64,000 bases of DNA from Candidatus Moraniibacteriota bacterium (GTDB lineage Bacteria; Patescibacteria; Paceibacteria; Moranbacterales; UBA2206), in the NCBI GenBank assembly GCA_030645735.1, contig JAUSNP010000003.1, forward strand, positions 169,337 through 233,336, in the 5' to 3' direction. This document shows positions 7,424 through 15,220 of the stretch, piece by piece. Made by a program: the position numbers and the translations under genes. The notes under the pieces were generated by a model. The model did not search any database, was not told the DNA's origin, and was given only the letters and a program-made list of their open reading frames with translations. How positions within the stretch are numbered: position 1 is the first letter of the stretch; each line of letters begins with the position of its first letter.

Positions 7424-8248
7424 TTATTTTGTGCGAAAAGATTTTAGCAGTTTTATATCAATCACAACTTCATCATGTTCAGTTTCCAAAATCATATCAA
7501 TATTTTTTTCTTGGGCGAGGGCGACAATTTTTTTGAAAGCTTCGGTGCCGATGAGACCTTGGCCGATGTGGGCGTGGCGATCTTTGTGGGAGGCGCATTC
7601 AGTCAGAGAATCATTGGCGTGGATGAGTTTGATTTTGGAAAGACCTATTTCTGAGTCAATTTGTTGCAAAGTTTTTTCGAAGTCGCGCCAATCATAACCG
7701 GATGCAAATGAGTGTTGGGTGTCTATGCAAATGCCATTCAACTTGGGATGGTTCACGTTTTTGATAATCTCGGCAATTTGTGAAAAAGTTGAGCCGATTA
7801 TTTTTCCCGAGCCAGCGCTGTTTTCAATGAGAAGTTCGGCGGAGCCAGTGTAACCATCCAAAACTTTTGTGAGCATCTCGGAAGTTTTTTTGGTTGCGTC
7901 TTCTTCAGAAAGTTCGCCAGCGCTGCCAAGGTGGGTCATGACAAATTGAGCGCCCAAAAGACTGGCGCGTTCCAATTCATCGCGCGCCACGCTGATGGAG
8001 CCATAGCGGATGCGATTGTTGGCGGAAGCAAAATTGATATAATACGGCGTGTGAATGACAAAATTTGTGATTTTGTTTTTTTGCATTTCAGCTGAGAAGT
8101 TTTCCAAAAGTTCTCGAGTCAATTCTGGGGCTTTGCCGCCTTGAGGAGAGCGGGTGAAAATCTGAAAACATTCCGCGCCCAAATCAGCGGCTCGTTGTGG
8201 GGCATTGAAGATTCCGCCTGCAATTGAAACGTGACAGCCGATATTCAT
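7424..8248 (-). CDS. nfo: Endonuclease IV (AP endonuclease)
   Basis: A 274-aa TIM-barrel, zinc-dependent apurinic/apyrimidinic endonuclease that cuts 5' of abasic sites. Visible motifs are the N-terminal GCHVSIAGG, LIENSAGSG near residue 140, CIDTQHSFASGYD near residue 175, KLIHANDS and DRHAHIGQGLIG, and ILETEH near the end. These supply the three-zinc His, Glu and Asp ligands of the family. It lies upstream of the phosphodiesterase and the uracil-DNA glycosylase on the same strand, so the three may form a repair-related unit. Confidence 0.95.
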   Translation of the reverse strand: MNIGCHVSIAGGIFNAPQRAADLGAECFQIFTRSPQGGKAPELTRELLENFSAEMQKNKITNFVIHTPYYINFASANNRIRYGSISVARDELERASLLGAQFVMTHLGSAGELSEEDATKKTSEMLTKVLDGYTGSAELLIENSAGSGKIIGSTFSQIAEIIKNVNHPKLNGICIDTQHSFASGYDWRDFEKTLQQIDSEIGLSKIKLIHANDSLTECASHKDRHAHIGQGLIGTEAFKKIVALAQEKNIDMILETEHDEVVIDIKLLKSFRTK

Positions 8249-8342
8249 AAGAGTGGATTAACTGCTTATGACTATATTCTAGCATATAATAACAATGTGT
8301 ACTTCGTACGGTTCGCCACTTTCTTTAGACATGTTCTTGCCC

Positions 8343-8518
8343 TTACTTTTTCTTTCCGCAAGAAAAAGTAACAAAAAGAACTCTCCGCCGGCTCGTACAA
8401 AAATAAATTTTCAACTTATTCGCGAAAAAATACTGGTTGCCCCGCGCCGGACCAGTATTTTTTAGCGCTCATAAGTTTCAATTTATAGTTTTGTACTACG
8501 CAAGGCGGAAGGGTTTTT
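8343..8518 (+). repeat. Structured repeat, copy 1 (forward)
   Basis: A 5' hairpin TTACTTTTTCTT/AAGAAAAAGTAA (8343-8371) is followed by a purine linker and a long branched stem. The outer pair is TCCGCC (8384-8389) with GGCGGA (8504-8509), and an inner stem ends in TACTGGT/ACCAGTA around a GC-rich loop. A T-run closes the element. It faces copy 2. The two fill most of the 8249-8751 gap, where I see no gene. Confidence 0.8.
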
Positions 8519-8534
8519 AAAACAAAAAAAACTA

Positions 8535-8724
8535 GAAAAACCAATTCGCCCATAACGAAGTGCGTTTCTAAATTTCAGCGCATGAGCGTTAAGAAATTTT
8601 TTGCTACTCCTTTTAGCGGAAAGTCGTCCCTAAAATTTTAGCGAATAAGCTAGAAATTTAGACAGCACGAGTCTGGGCAGCAGTTTCTTTTCGTCCACTT
8701 TCTTTGCTGCCAAAGAAAATGGAC
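8535..8724 (-). repeat. Structured repeat, copy 2 (reverse)
   Basis: Read on the reverse strand, it starts with a hairpin of GTCCA/TGGAC plus TTTCTTTG/CAAAGAAA (8724-8693). The outer stem TGGGC/GCCCA joins 8674-8678 with 8548-8552. TCTAAATTTC and GAAATTTAGA pair inside it. It is nearly identical to copy 5. Confidence 0.8.
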
Positions 8725-8751
8725 ACTCTGTTCTTTGGTAAAAGAAGAATA

Positions 8752-9711
8752 TTAAATGATTTCCCATCCATCCTTAGTTTCTCGGATAGTGCCTTTGATT
8801 TCAAAGCCAGAAGCGAGTTTGTGACCACCACCACCAAATTGGGCGGCGATTTTGGAGACATCTACGCCTTTGTATTCTTCAGAGCGCAGGCTGCCCTTGA
8901 TGACGCCTTCTCCGCGTTCAGAGAGGATGAGGGCGAATTTGGTGCCTGGCACAGTGTTGAGGATGCCGGAAACTTGAGCAATGTCTTCGGAGCCTGCACC
9001 ACATTCTTCCAAATCTTTTTGAGTCAGTACTGAAATGATCATGCCGTTAGTTGGATTGATCTTGGCTTTTTCAAAAGCTTTGCCCCAGAGTTTCAAAGTC
9101 GAAATATTTTTATTAGAAAAAGTTGATTCGACTATTTTAGCCAAAGGTGCTCCGCGTTTCATAAGTTGGGAAGCAATTTCCATGACTTTTGGCGTGGTGT
9201 TGGAATGTTGAAATGAACCAGTATCAGACATGATGCCGAGCAATAGAAAGGTTGCCATCTTGCGATTGATTTCAACTTTATTGAAAATAAAAAAGTCATA
9301 GATAAGCTCACAAACAGAAGAATATTTAGCATCCAGAATGGTGATGTCAGCTTTGACAGTGATGTCTGGATGATGATCAATGATAGCGGTGATTTGATTG
9401 TCGGCAACGGTATCAATGATTTTGTGAAAGCCACGCTCCACGCTGTCAGCGCCAATGATTAGATTATACTTTTTCAAATCAAGATTCTCTGGATTGATGA
9501 ATTTTTCTTCAGAAAAAGAGCGCAAATATTCAGGGAAGGCGTCATAGCAAGTAATGTCAGCTTTTTTGCCAAGGGTGCGAGCATATTCTTTGAGCGCCAA
9601 GACGGAACCAGTTGTGTCTCCATCTGGTCTGGAATGCGCAAAAAGCAGAATCTGTTCAGATTCCTTGATAACAAAGTTGAGGGTATTAAATTCTTTGGAA
9701 AACTTAGCCAT
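8752..9711 (-). CDS. nrnA: DHH/DHHA1 phosphoesterase, NrnA-like
   Basis: A 319-aa manganese-dependent phosphoesterase of the bifunctional oligoribonuclease / pAp-phosphatase type. It degrades very short RNAs left by other nucleases. The DHH domain has HSRPDGDTTGSVLAL near residue 28, GADSVERG near residue 90 and the signature IDHHPDI near residue 112. The C-terminal DHHA1 domain has the substrate-binding FGGGGHKLASGF motif near residue 293. It is the last gene of an infB-rbfA-nrnA operon, an order seen in many bacteria. Confidence 0.9.
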   Translation of the reverse strand: MAKFSKEFNTLNFVIKESEQILLFAHSRPDGDTTGSVLALKEYARTLGKKADITCYDAFPEYLRSFSEEKFINPENLDLKKYNLIIGADSVERGFHKIIDTVADNQITAIIDHHPDITVKADITILDAKYSSVCELIYDFFIFNKVEINRKMATFLLLGIMSDTGSFQHSNTTPKVMEIASQLMKRGAPLAKIVESTFSNKNISTLKLWGKAFEKAKINPTNGMIISVLTQKDLEECGAGSEDIAQVSGILNTVPGTKFALILSERGEGVIKGSLRSEEYKGVDVSKIAAQFGGGGHKLASGFEIKGTIRETKDGWEII

Positions 9712-9772
9712 AACTCTTTAATTTACAAAGCCATAATAAAATGCGACTCTTGTCGCATTTTAAGTTGTGTAT

Positions 9773-10102
9773 TTATATTTCTCGCAGCAGCCTTTCGATT
9801 TCATCAGCTTTGGACTCAGTCCGGTCGGTGATGAATTGAATTTTTGGCAACGGGCGCATATGCAATTTTTTGTTGAGCGCGCCCTGGATGCGATAGAGTT
9901 CTTTCGTGAGAGTCTTTTGCGTATAGTCCATTTCCTTCTCAGGGAAGACACTCACGAATATACGAGTATAGCGAAGATCAGGCGTAGTGTCAACCTTGGC
10001 GATGGTGGCAAAAACACCCTCCTTTAGGGACAGATCTTTAAGGATTATTTCATTAACATGCTGTTTGATCAGCTCGTTGATTTTTTGAGTTCTTTCGGAC
10101 AT
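9773..10102 (-). CDS. rbfA: Ribosome-binding factor A
   Basis: A 109-aa KH-fold protein that assists 30S subunit maturation and 16S rRNA 5'-end processing. It shows the usual order: N-terminal helix SERTQKINELIKQHVNEII, then AKVDTTPDLRYTRIFVSVF and the C-terminal LHMRPLPKIQFITDRT. It lies between infB and nrnA, as in most bacteria. The 208-base gap to infB holds a structured repeat (copy 3). Confidence 0.93.
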   Translation of the reverse strand: MSERTQKINELIKQHVNEIILKDLSLKEGVFATIAKVDTTPDLRYTRIFVSVFPEKEMDYTQKTLTKELYRIQGALNKKLHMRPLPKIQFITDRTESKADEIERLLREI

Positions 10103-10113
10103 AATATTGTTCT

Positions 10114-10298
10114 AACTTTTCTTTGGCAGCAAAGAAAAGTTACAAAAGAAACTGCCGACGCCGGCTCGTGCTGTCTAAATTTCTAGCTTACTCGCTAAAA
10201 TTCCAATAAGTGTTAGAAAAGCTTTCTAGTATGTAATTTTTTAACGCTCGTGCGCTGAAATTTAGAAACGCACTTCGCAAGGCGCGGACATTTTTTTA
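10114..10298 (+). repeat. Structured repeat, copy 3 (inside infB-rbfA gap)
   Basis: A perfect 12-bp stem AACTTTTCTTTG/CAAAGAAAAGTT with a GCAG loop (10114-10141) is followed by the long stem. CGCC (10159-10162) pairs with GGCG (10281-10284), and TCTAAATTTC with GAAATTTAGA. It ends in seven T. It is antisense to the infB-rbfA operon. Confidence 0.8.
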
Positions 10299-10310
10299 AA
10301 ATTATTAAAA

Positions 10311-12092
10311 TTACAGGGTTTTCTTTTTGACTTCCTCGGTGTAGCAGACGATGGTATCGCCTTCTTTGATTTTGGTTTCGCCGTCAAAGGTGATGCCACA
10401 TTCGTTGTTCTTAGTTACTTCGTCTACATCAACTTTGTTTTGTTGCAAATTTATCAGCTTGCCTTTGCCGATGATGGCATCGTTGCGCATAACTTCAATC
10501 AAGCAATTTTTGGCAATCTTGCCAGAAACAACTTTTCCACCAACGATCATATCTTTCTTGCCAGTTTTGAAAAGGGCCAAAACTGTCATCTTACCAAAAT
10601 CAGTTCGCTCAATAGTTGGTGGTAGCATTTCAGTTAATCTATTTTTAATGTCAGACACTAATTCATAAATGATTTTGTAGTTTTTGACTTCAACCTTGCT
10701 AGACTCAGCCATTCTCTTAGCCACTGGAGTAGTTTCAATGTTGAAACCAAAGATAACTGCGTTAGCGCTTTGCGCTAGGCGTACATCAGACTCAGTAGTG
10801 TTCCCAACTCCGATACCAATATAGTTGACTGCTACTTCATCAGATTTGATTTCGCTTAGAATTTGTTGAATGGCTTCAAGTGAGCCTTGCACATCTGATT
10901 TGAGAATCACATTTAGTTTTTGAATTTTTTCATCACCGATAGCTTTGTAAATTTTTTGCGCATTGAGTTCGCCTGGTCGGCCAATTGGACCACTGTTACT
11001 AGCGCGAAGCGCTTCAGCGCGGGCAATGGACTTTCCGCTCACGACTTGCAAGATGTCGTTGGTGTTGGAAGTTGTATTGAGCCCAATCAAACTGATTGGA
11101 GTTGAAGGGCCAGCTTCGAGCAGTTTCTTGCCAGCAAAATCTTCAATTCTTCGTACGCGACCGTGAGCTGATCCAGCAATGATATCCTGACCTTCTTTGA
11201 GAGTTCCAGTTTTGATAAGAATTGTAGCTACTGGCCCTTTTTGTGGATCAAGATGTGATTCCAGAACAACACCCAAGGCATCTCTTTTTGCGTCAGATTT
11301 GAAATCTTCCACTTCAGCCACAAGCAAGATATTTTCCAAAAGATTATCAATCCCAATATTTTGTTTGGCGCTAACTTCACAGCACAAAGTTTGCCCACCC
11401 CATTCTTCGACCATAATCCCATTCTCACCCAATTCTTGTTTAACTCTTTGGATATTCGCCTCAGGCTTATCAACTTTATTGATAGCGACAATGGTTGGAA
11501 TTTTTTTAGCTAGGAGATATTCAATAACTTCTTTAGTTTGCGGACGCACGCCGTCATCAGCAGCGACCACTAAAACTGCAATGTCAGCGATAGAAACACC
11601 TCGTTCGCGCATAGCGCTAAAGGCTTCATGCCCCGGAGTGTCGACAAAAGTGATGAGTTGACCTTTGCGTTTGGCTTGGTAGGCGCTGATGTGCTGAGTG
11701 ATGCCACCAGATTCTTTGGCAGCCACACTGGCTTTGCGGATTGTGTCGAGCAAGGTAGTTTTTCCGTGGTCAACATGTCCTAAAATAGTTACGATTGGAG
11801 GTCTAGACTGCAGATTTTCTCCAGCTTCATTTTCTTTCTTGAGCATTTCAATCATTTTTTCCAATGTCATTGATTCATCAGCCACAATGATATCTTCCTG
11901 AACTTCAAAACCAAGATCCTGCGCAATGATGGAGGCAGTTTCAAAATCTATTTTCTCATTGATGGTGGCAAGGATGCCATTTTTCATGAGTTCTGTAATA
12001 ACTGTGCCTAGTGACAACTCTAAAAGTTCACTGAATTTTTTGACAGTGACAGTGGCTGGCAATTTGACAATTTTTTTGATATCTTCGGACAT
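10311..12092 (-). CDS. infB: Translation initiation factor IF-2
   Basis: A 593-aa GTPase that places initiator tRNA on the 30S subunit. The start at 12092 (MSEDIKKIVKLP) is preferred over an upstream ATG at 12134. A short N-terminal IF2_N-like domain (to about residue 75) precedes the G domain: GHVDHGKTT near residue 105, DTPGHEAFSAMRERG as G2/G3, NKVDKP as G4. Domain II and the C-terminal fMet-tRNA-binding region follow. The long variable N-terminal region of large IF-2 forms is missing, giving a compact protein typical of reduced genomes. It heads the operon with rbfA and nrnA. Confidence 0.96.
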   Translation of the reverse strand: MSEDIKKIVKLPATVTVKKFSELLELSLGTVITELMKNGILATINEKIDFETASIIAQDLGFEVQEDIIVADESMTLEKMIEMLKKENEAGENLQSRPPIVTILGHVDHGKTTLLDTIRKASVAAKESGGITQHISAYQAKRKGQLITFVDTPGHEAFSAMRERGVSIADIAVLVVAADDGVRPQTKEVIEYLLAKKIPTIVAINKVDKPEANIQRVKQELGENGIMVEEWGGQTLCCEVSAKQNIGIDNLLENILLVAEVEDFKSDAKRDALGVVLESHLDPQKGPVATILIKTGTLKEGQDIIAGSAHGRVRRIEDFAGKKLLEAGPSTPISLIGLNTTSNTNDILQVVSGKSIARAEALRASNSGPIGRPGELNAQKIYKAIGDEKIQKLNVILKSDVQGSLEAIQQILSEIKSDEVAVNYIGIGVGNTTESDVRLAQSANAVIFGFNIETTPVAKRMAESSKVEVKNYKIIYELVSDIKNRLTEMLPPTIERTDFGKMTVLALFKTGKKDMIVGGKVVSGKIAKNCLIEVMRNDAIIGKGKLINLQQNKVDVDEVTKNNECGITFDGETKIKEGDTIVCYTEEVKKKTL

Positions 12093-12188
12093 TTTTTTTA
12101 AATAATCAATAACCAAGAAACAAATAACAAACAATATTCAATTATCAAATTTCAATATACAAACTGTTGGTTATTGGAATTTGAGATT

Positions 12189-12208
12189 CCTGCCTGCCAG
12201 CAGGCAGG
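12189..12208. repeat. 20-bp CCTGCC palindrome, copy 2
   Basis: CCTGCCTGCCAGCAGGCAGG, one base off the perfect palindrome. It lies between infB and the DUF4446 gene, next to degenerate TTGGTTATTG words. Confidence 0.7.
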
Positions 12209-12263
12209 TGTTTGGTTATTGTATCTTGTTTCTTGTATCTTGCGTAGTGATTATTTTTAAAAC

Positions 12264-12779
12264 TTATATTTTCTTAGTATCAGCCACTTTAGCCAGCTTG
12301 ATGGCTTGCTTTTCCTCTTCAGTGAGGGGATATTTTTCTGATTCTCCGGCAGTTATGGCTTTGGCATAAACACGAGTTCCTTCGCGGGTATATAAGGAGG
12401 AGATGGTTAGGCCATTATTTTTGCCATTCAGCATAGCAATGGCAAAGCTTTGATCGCCACCCACATCTTTGAATGGGTTATATCGAATTACGGCAACCTT
12501 GTGTAGTCCTTTGTAGGCCTGCATATTTATCTGATTGGAAATGTTGTATAGCTCCTGAATATCCTTGTCCAGAGCCTTAATCGACTTGGAATGACCAATA
12601 ATAATGTCTTCAACATTTTTAACATTATTACCAGCAAAGAACTCAAGATTCTTTTTGTTGATCTTTCTGATGCTTATTTGAAGCAAAAAAATCCAAATAA
12701 GCATAGCAAGAATTATCATAAATAGGGTTATGATAATTATTGGCTCGTAATTACGCAATAAATTTAGGATAGGTTGCAT
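12264..12779 (-). CDS. DUF4446-family membrane protein
   Basis: A 171-aa protein with one N-terminal membrane helix (residues 15-37, IIIITLFMIILAMLIWIFLL). A helical segment follows (40-95), then the conserved DUF4446 core RYNPFKDVGGDQSFAIA near residue 108 and SSLYTREGTRVYAK near residue 135. The family is widespread in Firmicutes and Patescibacteria and has no known function. It lies upstream of infB in the same orientation with a 171-base gap. Confidence 0.85.
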   Translation of the reverse strand: MQPILNLLRNYEPIIIITLFMIILAMLIWIFLLQISIRKINKKNLEFFAGNNVKNVEDIIIGHSKSIKALDKDIQELYNISNQINMQAYKGLHKVAVIRYNPFKDVGGDQSFAIAMLNGKNNGLTISSLYTREGTRVYAKAITAGESEKYPLTEEEKQAIKLAKVADTKKI

Positions 12780-12878
12780 AAAAATGGCTTATTTGTATAT
12801 TAAAGCTAGCATTTATAGGGCGTTATGTAAAGGTCGCCTACGTAAATCATCTGAATGATTTGCTTCAGCGAACTAAAG

Positions 12879-12965
12879 CGGAGAGTACAGGAGTTGAACC
12901 TGTGAGGAGATTGCTCCCCAACCGCATTTCGAGTGCGGCGCGTTAGACCACTCTGCCAACTCTCC
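12879..12965 (-). tRNA. tRNA-Ser (CGA)
   Basis: On the reverse strand GGAGAGT pairs with ACTCTCC. Anticodon stem CCGCA/TGCGG encloses CTCGAAA, giving CGA, and a long variable arm is present. Confidence 0.93.
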
Positions 12966-12992
12966 GTATTTTTTTAGTGACAACTTAGTGCC

Positions 12993-13012
12993 CCTGCCTG
13001 CCGGCAGGCAGG
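12993..13012. repeat. 20-bp CCTGCC palindrome, copy 3
   Basis: CCTGCCTGCCGGCAGGCAGG, identical to copy 1. It interrupts a tRNA-Ser-like 5' fragment at the D-arm. Confidence 0.8.
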
Positions 13013-13036
13013 TTCAACCAACTCGGCCACTCTTCC
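13013..13036 (-). pseudogene. tRNA-Ser 5' remnant
   Basis: On the reverse strand GGAAGAGTGGCCGAGTTGG and TTGAA are the first 24 bases of a typical tRNA-Ser. The 20-bp palindrome follows, then GGCACTAAG, after which similarity is lost. There is no anticodon stem or T-arm. Confidence 0.6.
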
Positions 13037-13152
13037 ATATCACAGGTTGTTTATTAAAGTTACCTTATTTTGTGAATGTTATCAACAGCAACCAAGATTA
13101 TTCTGGTTGTTGAAATGTTATTTTTGTTGTAGAATAAAATTAATAAAATAAT

Positions 13153-13737
13153 ATGTCTTCGGAAAATATGACCAATGAAATTGAGTCTAGCAAAGTTCAG
13201 TCTTTCACGGTTAAGTTTATTAATCCGGAAGCGGTGATTGAAAAAATTGATATACCCAATGGAAGTGTGGTAGCTGATTTTGGTTGTGGCAGTGGTTATT
13301 TTTCTTTGCCAATTGCGAAAAAAATTGGCGAGCAGGGCGTAGTGTATTCTTTAGATATTCTTCCGCAGAGTCTCGAGACTGTGGCTAGCCAAGCCAAGAC
13401 TGCTGGGCTCACTAATATTGTAACTAAGCGAGTCAACTTGGAAAAAGCTGGGGGATCACGATTGCCAGATGCAAGCTGCGATTGGGTGATTATGAAAGAT
13501 ATGCTTTTTCAGAATACAAATAAAAAAGTTATATTAGAAGAAGGCAGGAGGGTTCTCAAGGATGGAGGCAGAATTCTGTTGATTGAATGGAATCTAGAGG
13601 ATGCTTCAATTGGGCCAAACAAAAGTTTGCGAATTTCCAAGGAGGCTTTGACTGAACTGATTCAACAAACCAATTTGAGTGTTTTGCAAGAAGTCCCCGT
13701 TAGCAATTTTCATTATGGCCTGATATTGGTTAAATAA
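13153..13737 (+). CDS. Class I SAM-dependent methyltransferase
   Basis: A 194-aa methyltransferase. Motif I, the SAM-binding loop, is VVADFGCGSGYFSLPIA near residue 39. Motif II follows as VYSLDILPQSLE near residue 65. DASCDWVIMKDMLF near residue 108 and LKDGGRILLIEWN near residue 138 complete the Rossmann-like fold. The pattern is of the Methyltransf_25/UbiE type, but the substrate cannot be told. It stands alone with a short AT-rich leader and is followed by the solute-binding lipoprotein gene. Confidence 0.87.
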   Translation: MSSENMTNEIESSKVQSFTVKFINPEAVIEKIDIPNGSVVADFGCGSGYFSLPIAKKIGEQGVVYSLDILPQSLETVASQAKTAGLTNIVTKRVNLEKAGGSRLPDASCDWVIMKDMLFQNTNKKVILEEGRRVLKDGGRILLIEWNLEDASIGPNKSLRISKEALTELIQQTNLSVLQEVPVSNFHYGLILVK

Positions 13738-13780
13738 AATATTTTGCGGAGGCTTAGTTTAGATTAAAAATAAAAAAAAG

Positions 13781-15193
13781 ATGAAACTAAAAAGTAGAAT
13801 TTTTTTATCAATGTTTATCATAGCCAGTTTGGTTGTGGTTTCTGGTTTTGGTTGCAAGCAAACAAATCCGAAGAAATATCTAATTAATTTAGAGGTTTGG
13901 GGCTTGTTTGATGATCAAGATACTTTTGCGGAAATAATTGATAATTACAAAAAAACTAATCCGAATATTGGGAAGATTACCTACAAAAAGTTAATGCCGG
14001 ACACATATAAGCAAGAAGTTATGGACGCGTTGGCAGCAGGAAATGGCCCAGATATTTTCTTGATTCAAAATAATTGGTTAGCCCCATTTGCTAATAAGAT
14101 TTATCCTGCGCCCCTAACTTTTCTGACGGAAAAAAGATTCAAGGATAATTTTGTAGATGTGGTGGCACAAGATTTTTTGAACACTGATGGTGCCTATGCG
14201 GTTCCACTGAGCGTGGATTCTTTGGGTCTCTATTATAACAAGGATCTTTTCAATGCCGCTGGTATAACTAATCCGCCGAAAGATTGGAATGAATTTGTGG
14301 AAACTTCTAGAAAATTAACCAAGCTTGATGCTAGTAATCAAATTGTTATTTCAGGCGCAGCTATGGGTACAGCTTATAATATTAATCGGTCAACTGACAT
14401 TTTGAATCTGTTGATGTTGCAAAATCAAACGGAGATGATTGACGCGACTGGCGGACGAGCAATGTTCGATCAAATTGCTAAGAAAGAGGGTCGAAGTTCG
14501 ATTCCGGGGCAAGAGGCTTTGGATTTTTACACTCAATTTGCCAACAGCAGTTCATCACAATATTCATGGAATTCAAAAATGCATTATTCAACGGACGCTT
14601 TCAGTGAAGGCACATTGGGAATGATGGTGAATTATTCTTGGCAAATGGATACAATCGCTAAAAAATCTCCGAAATTGAATTTTGCGGTGGCTCCAGTGCC
14701 ACAACTGCCTGAGAGCGTGCCCGTAAATTATGCCAACTATTGGGCGTTTGCAGTGGCAAAAAACAAAACACCTGATACGGCGGGCATTCCACCAGCGCAA
14801 GCGGCCTTGGTGACCAATGATATCCGTGTGGCAGAAGCTTGGGGATTTTTGCTCTATCTGACAACCAAACCAGAACAATCGGTGGCGACTTCCACTGGTG
14901 TGTCTGGCGCAGGCCAAACAGTGAATTTGAATTTTGATCCAGCCAAAAATTATTTAGAAAAAACCCACAAGGTCGCAGCTCGACGGGACTTGATTGAACA
15001 ACAAAAAACGGATGCCAAGCTTGGACCATTCGCAGAGGGGAATTTGATTGCAAAAAATTGGTATCAAATAAATTCAGAAGCCATTGAATATTTATTTGCT
15101 GATATGATCAATCAAGTTAACCGTGGGCAGTCTTCGGTGGCCGATGCTCTCAAAACAGCGGCAGTGGCCGTGAGCCAAATGATGAGTAAGTAA
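13781..15193 (+). CDS. Extracellular solute-binding lipoprotein (family 1, sugar type)
   Basis: A 470-aa exported lipoprotein. The signal ends in a lipobox VSGFGC near residue 25, so the mature protein would be anchored by a lipidated Cys. The rest is a family 1 substrate-binding protein: LEVWGLFDDQDTF near residue 37, GNGPDIFLIQNNWL near residue 88, AVPLSVDSLGLYYNKDLF near residue 140 and YSWQMDTIAKKSP near residue 290. Such proteins deliver sugars or oligosaccharides to ABC transporters, but no permease or ATPase gene is visible in the window. It sits directly before the pilin cluster, so another envelope role is possible. Confidence 0.85.
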   Translation: MKLKSRIFLSMFIIASLVVVSGFGCKQTNPKKYLINLEVWGLFDDQDTFAEIIDNYKKTNPNIGKITYKKLMPDTYKQEVMDALAAGNGPDIFLIQNNWLAPFANKIYPAPLTFLTEKRFKDNFVDVVAQDFLNTDGAYAVPLSVDSLGLYYNKDLFNAAGITNPPKDWNEFVETSRKLTKLDASNQIVISGAAMGTAYNINRSTDILNLLMLQNQTEMIDATGGRAMFDQIAKKEGRSSIPGQEALDFYTQFANSSSSQYSWNSKMHYSTDAFSEGTLGMMVNYSWQMDTIAKKSPKLNFAVAPVPQLPESVPVNYANYWAFAVAKNKTPDTAGIPPAQAALVTNDIRVAEAWGFLLYLTTKPEQSVATSTGVSGAGQTVNLNFDPAKNYLEKTHKVAARRDLIEQQKTDAKLGPFAEGNLIAKNWYQINSEAIEYLFADMINQVNRGQSSVADALKTAAVAVSQMMSK

Positions 15194-15220
15194 GTTTGTT
15201 TAAATTAAATTTGTATAAAA

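Noticed and set aside
8249..8751. Protein-coding genes in the two repeat-pair gaps
   Set aside because: Short frames there follow hairpin sequence and differ between copies; pairing rather than codons is conserved.
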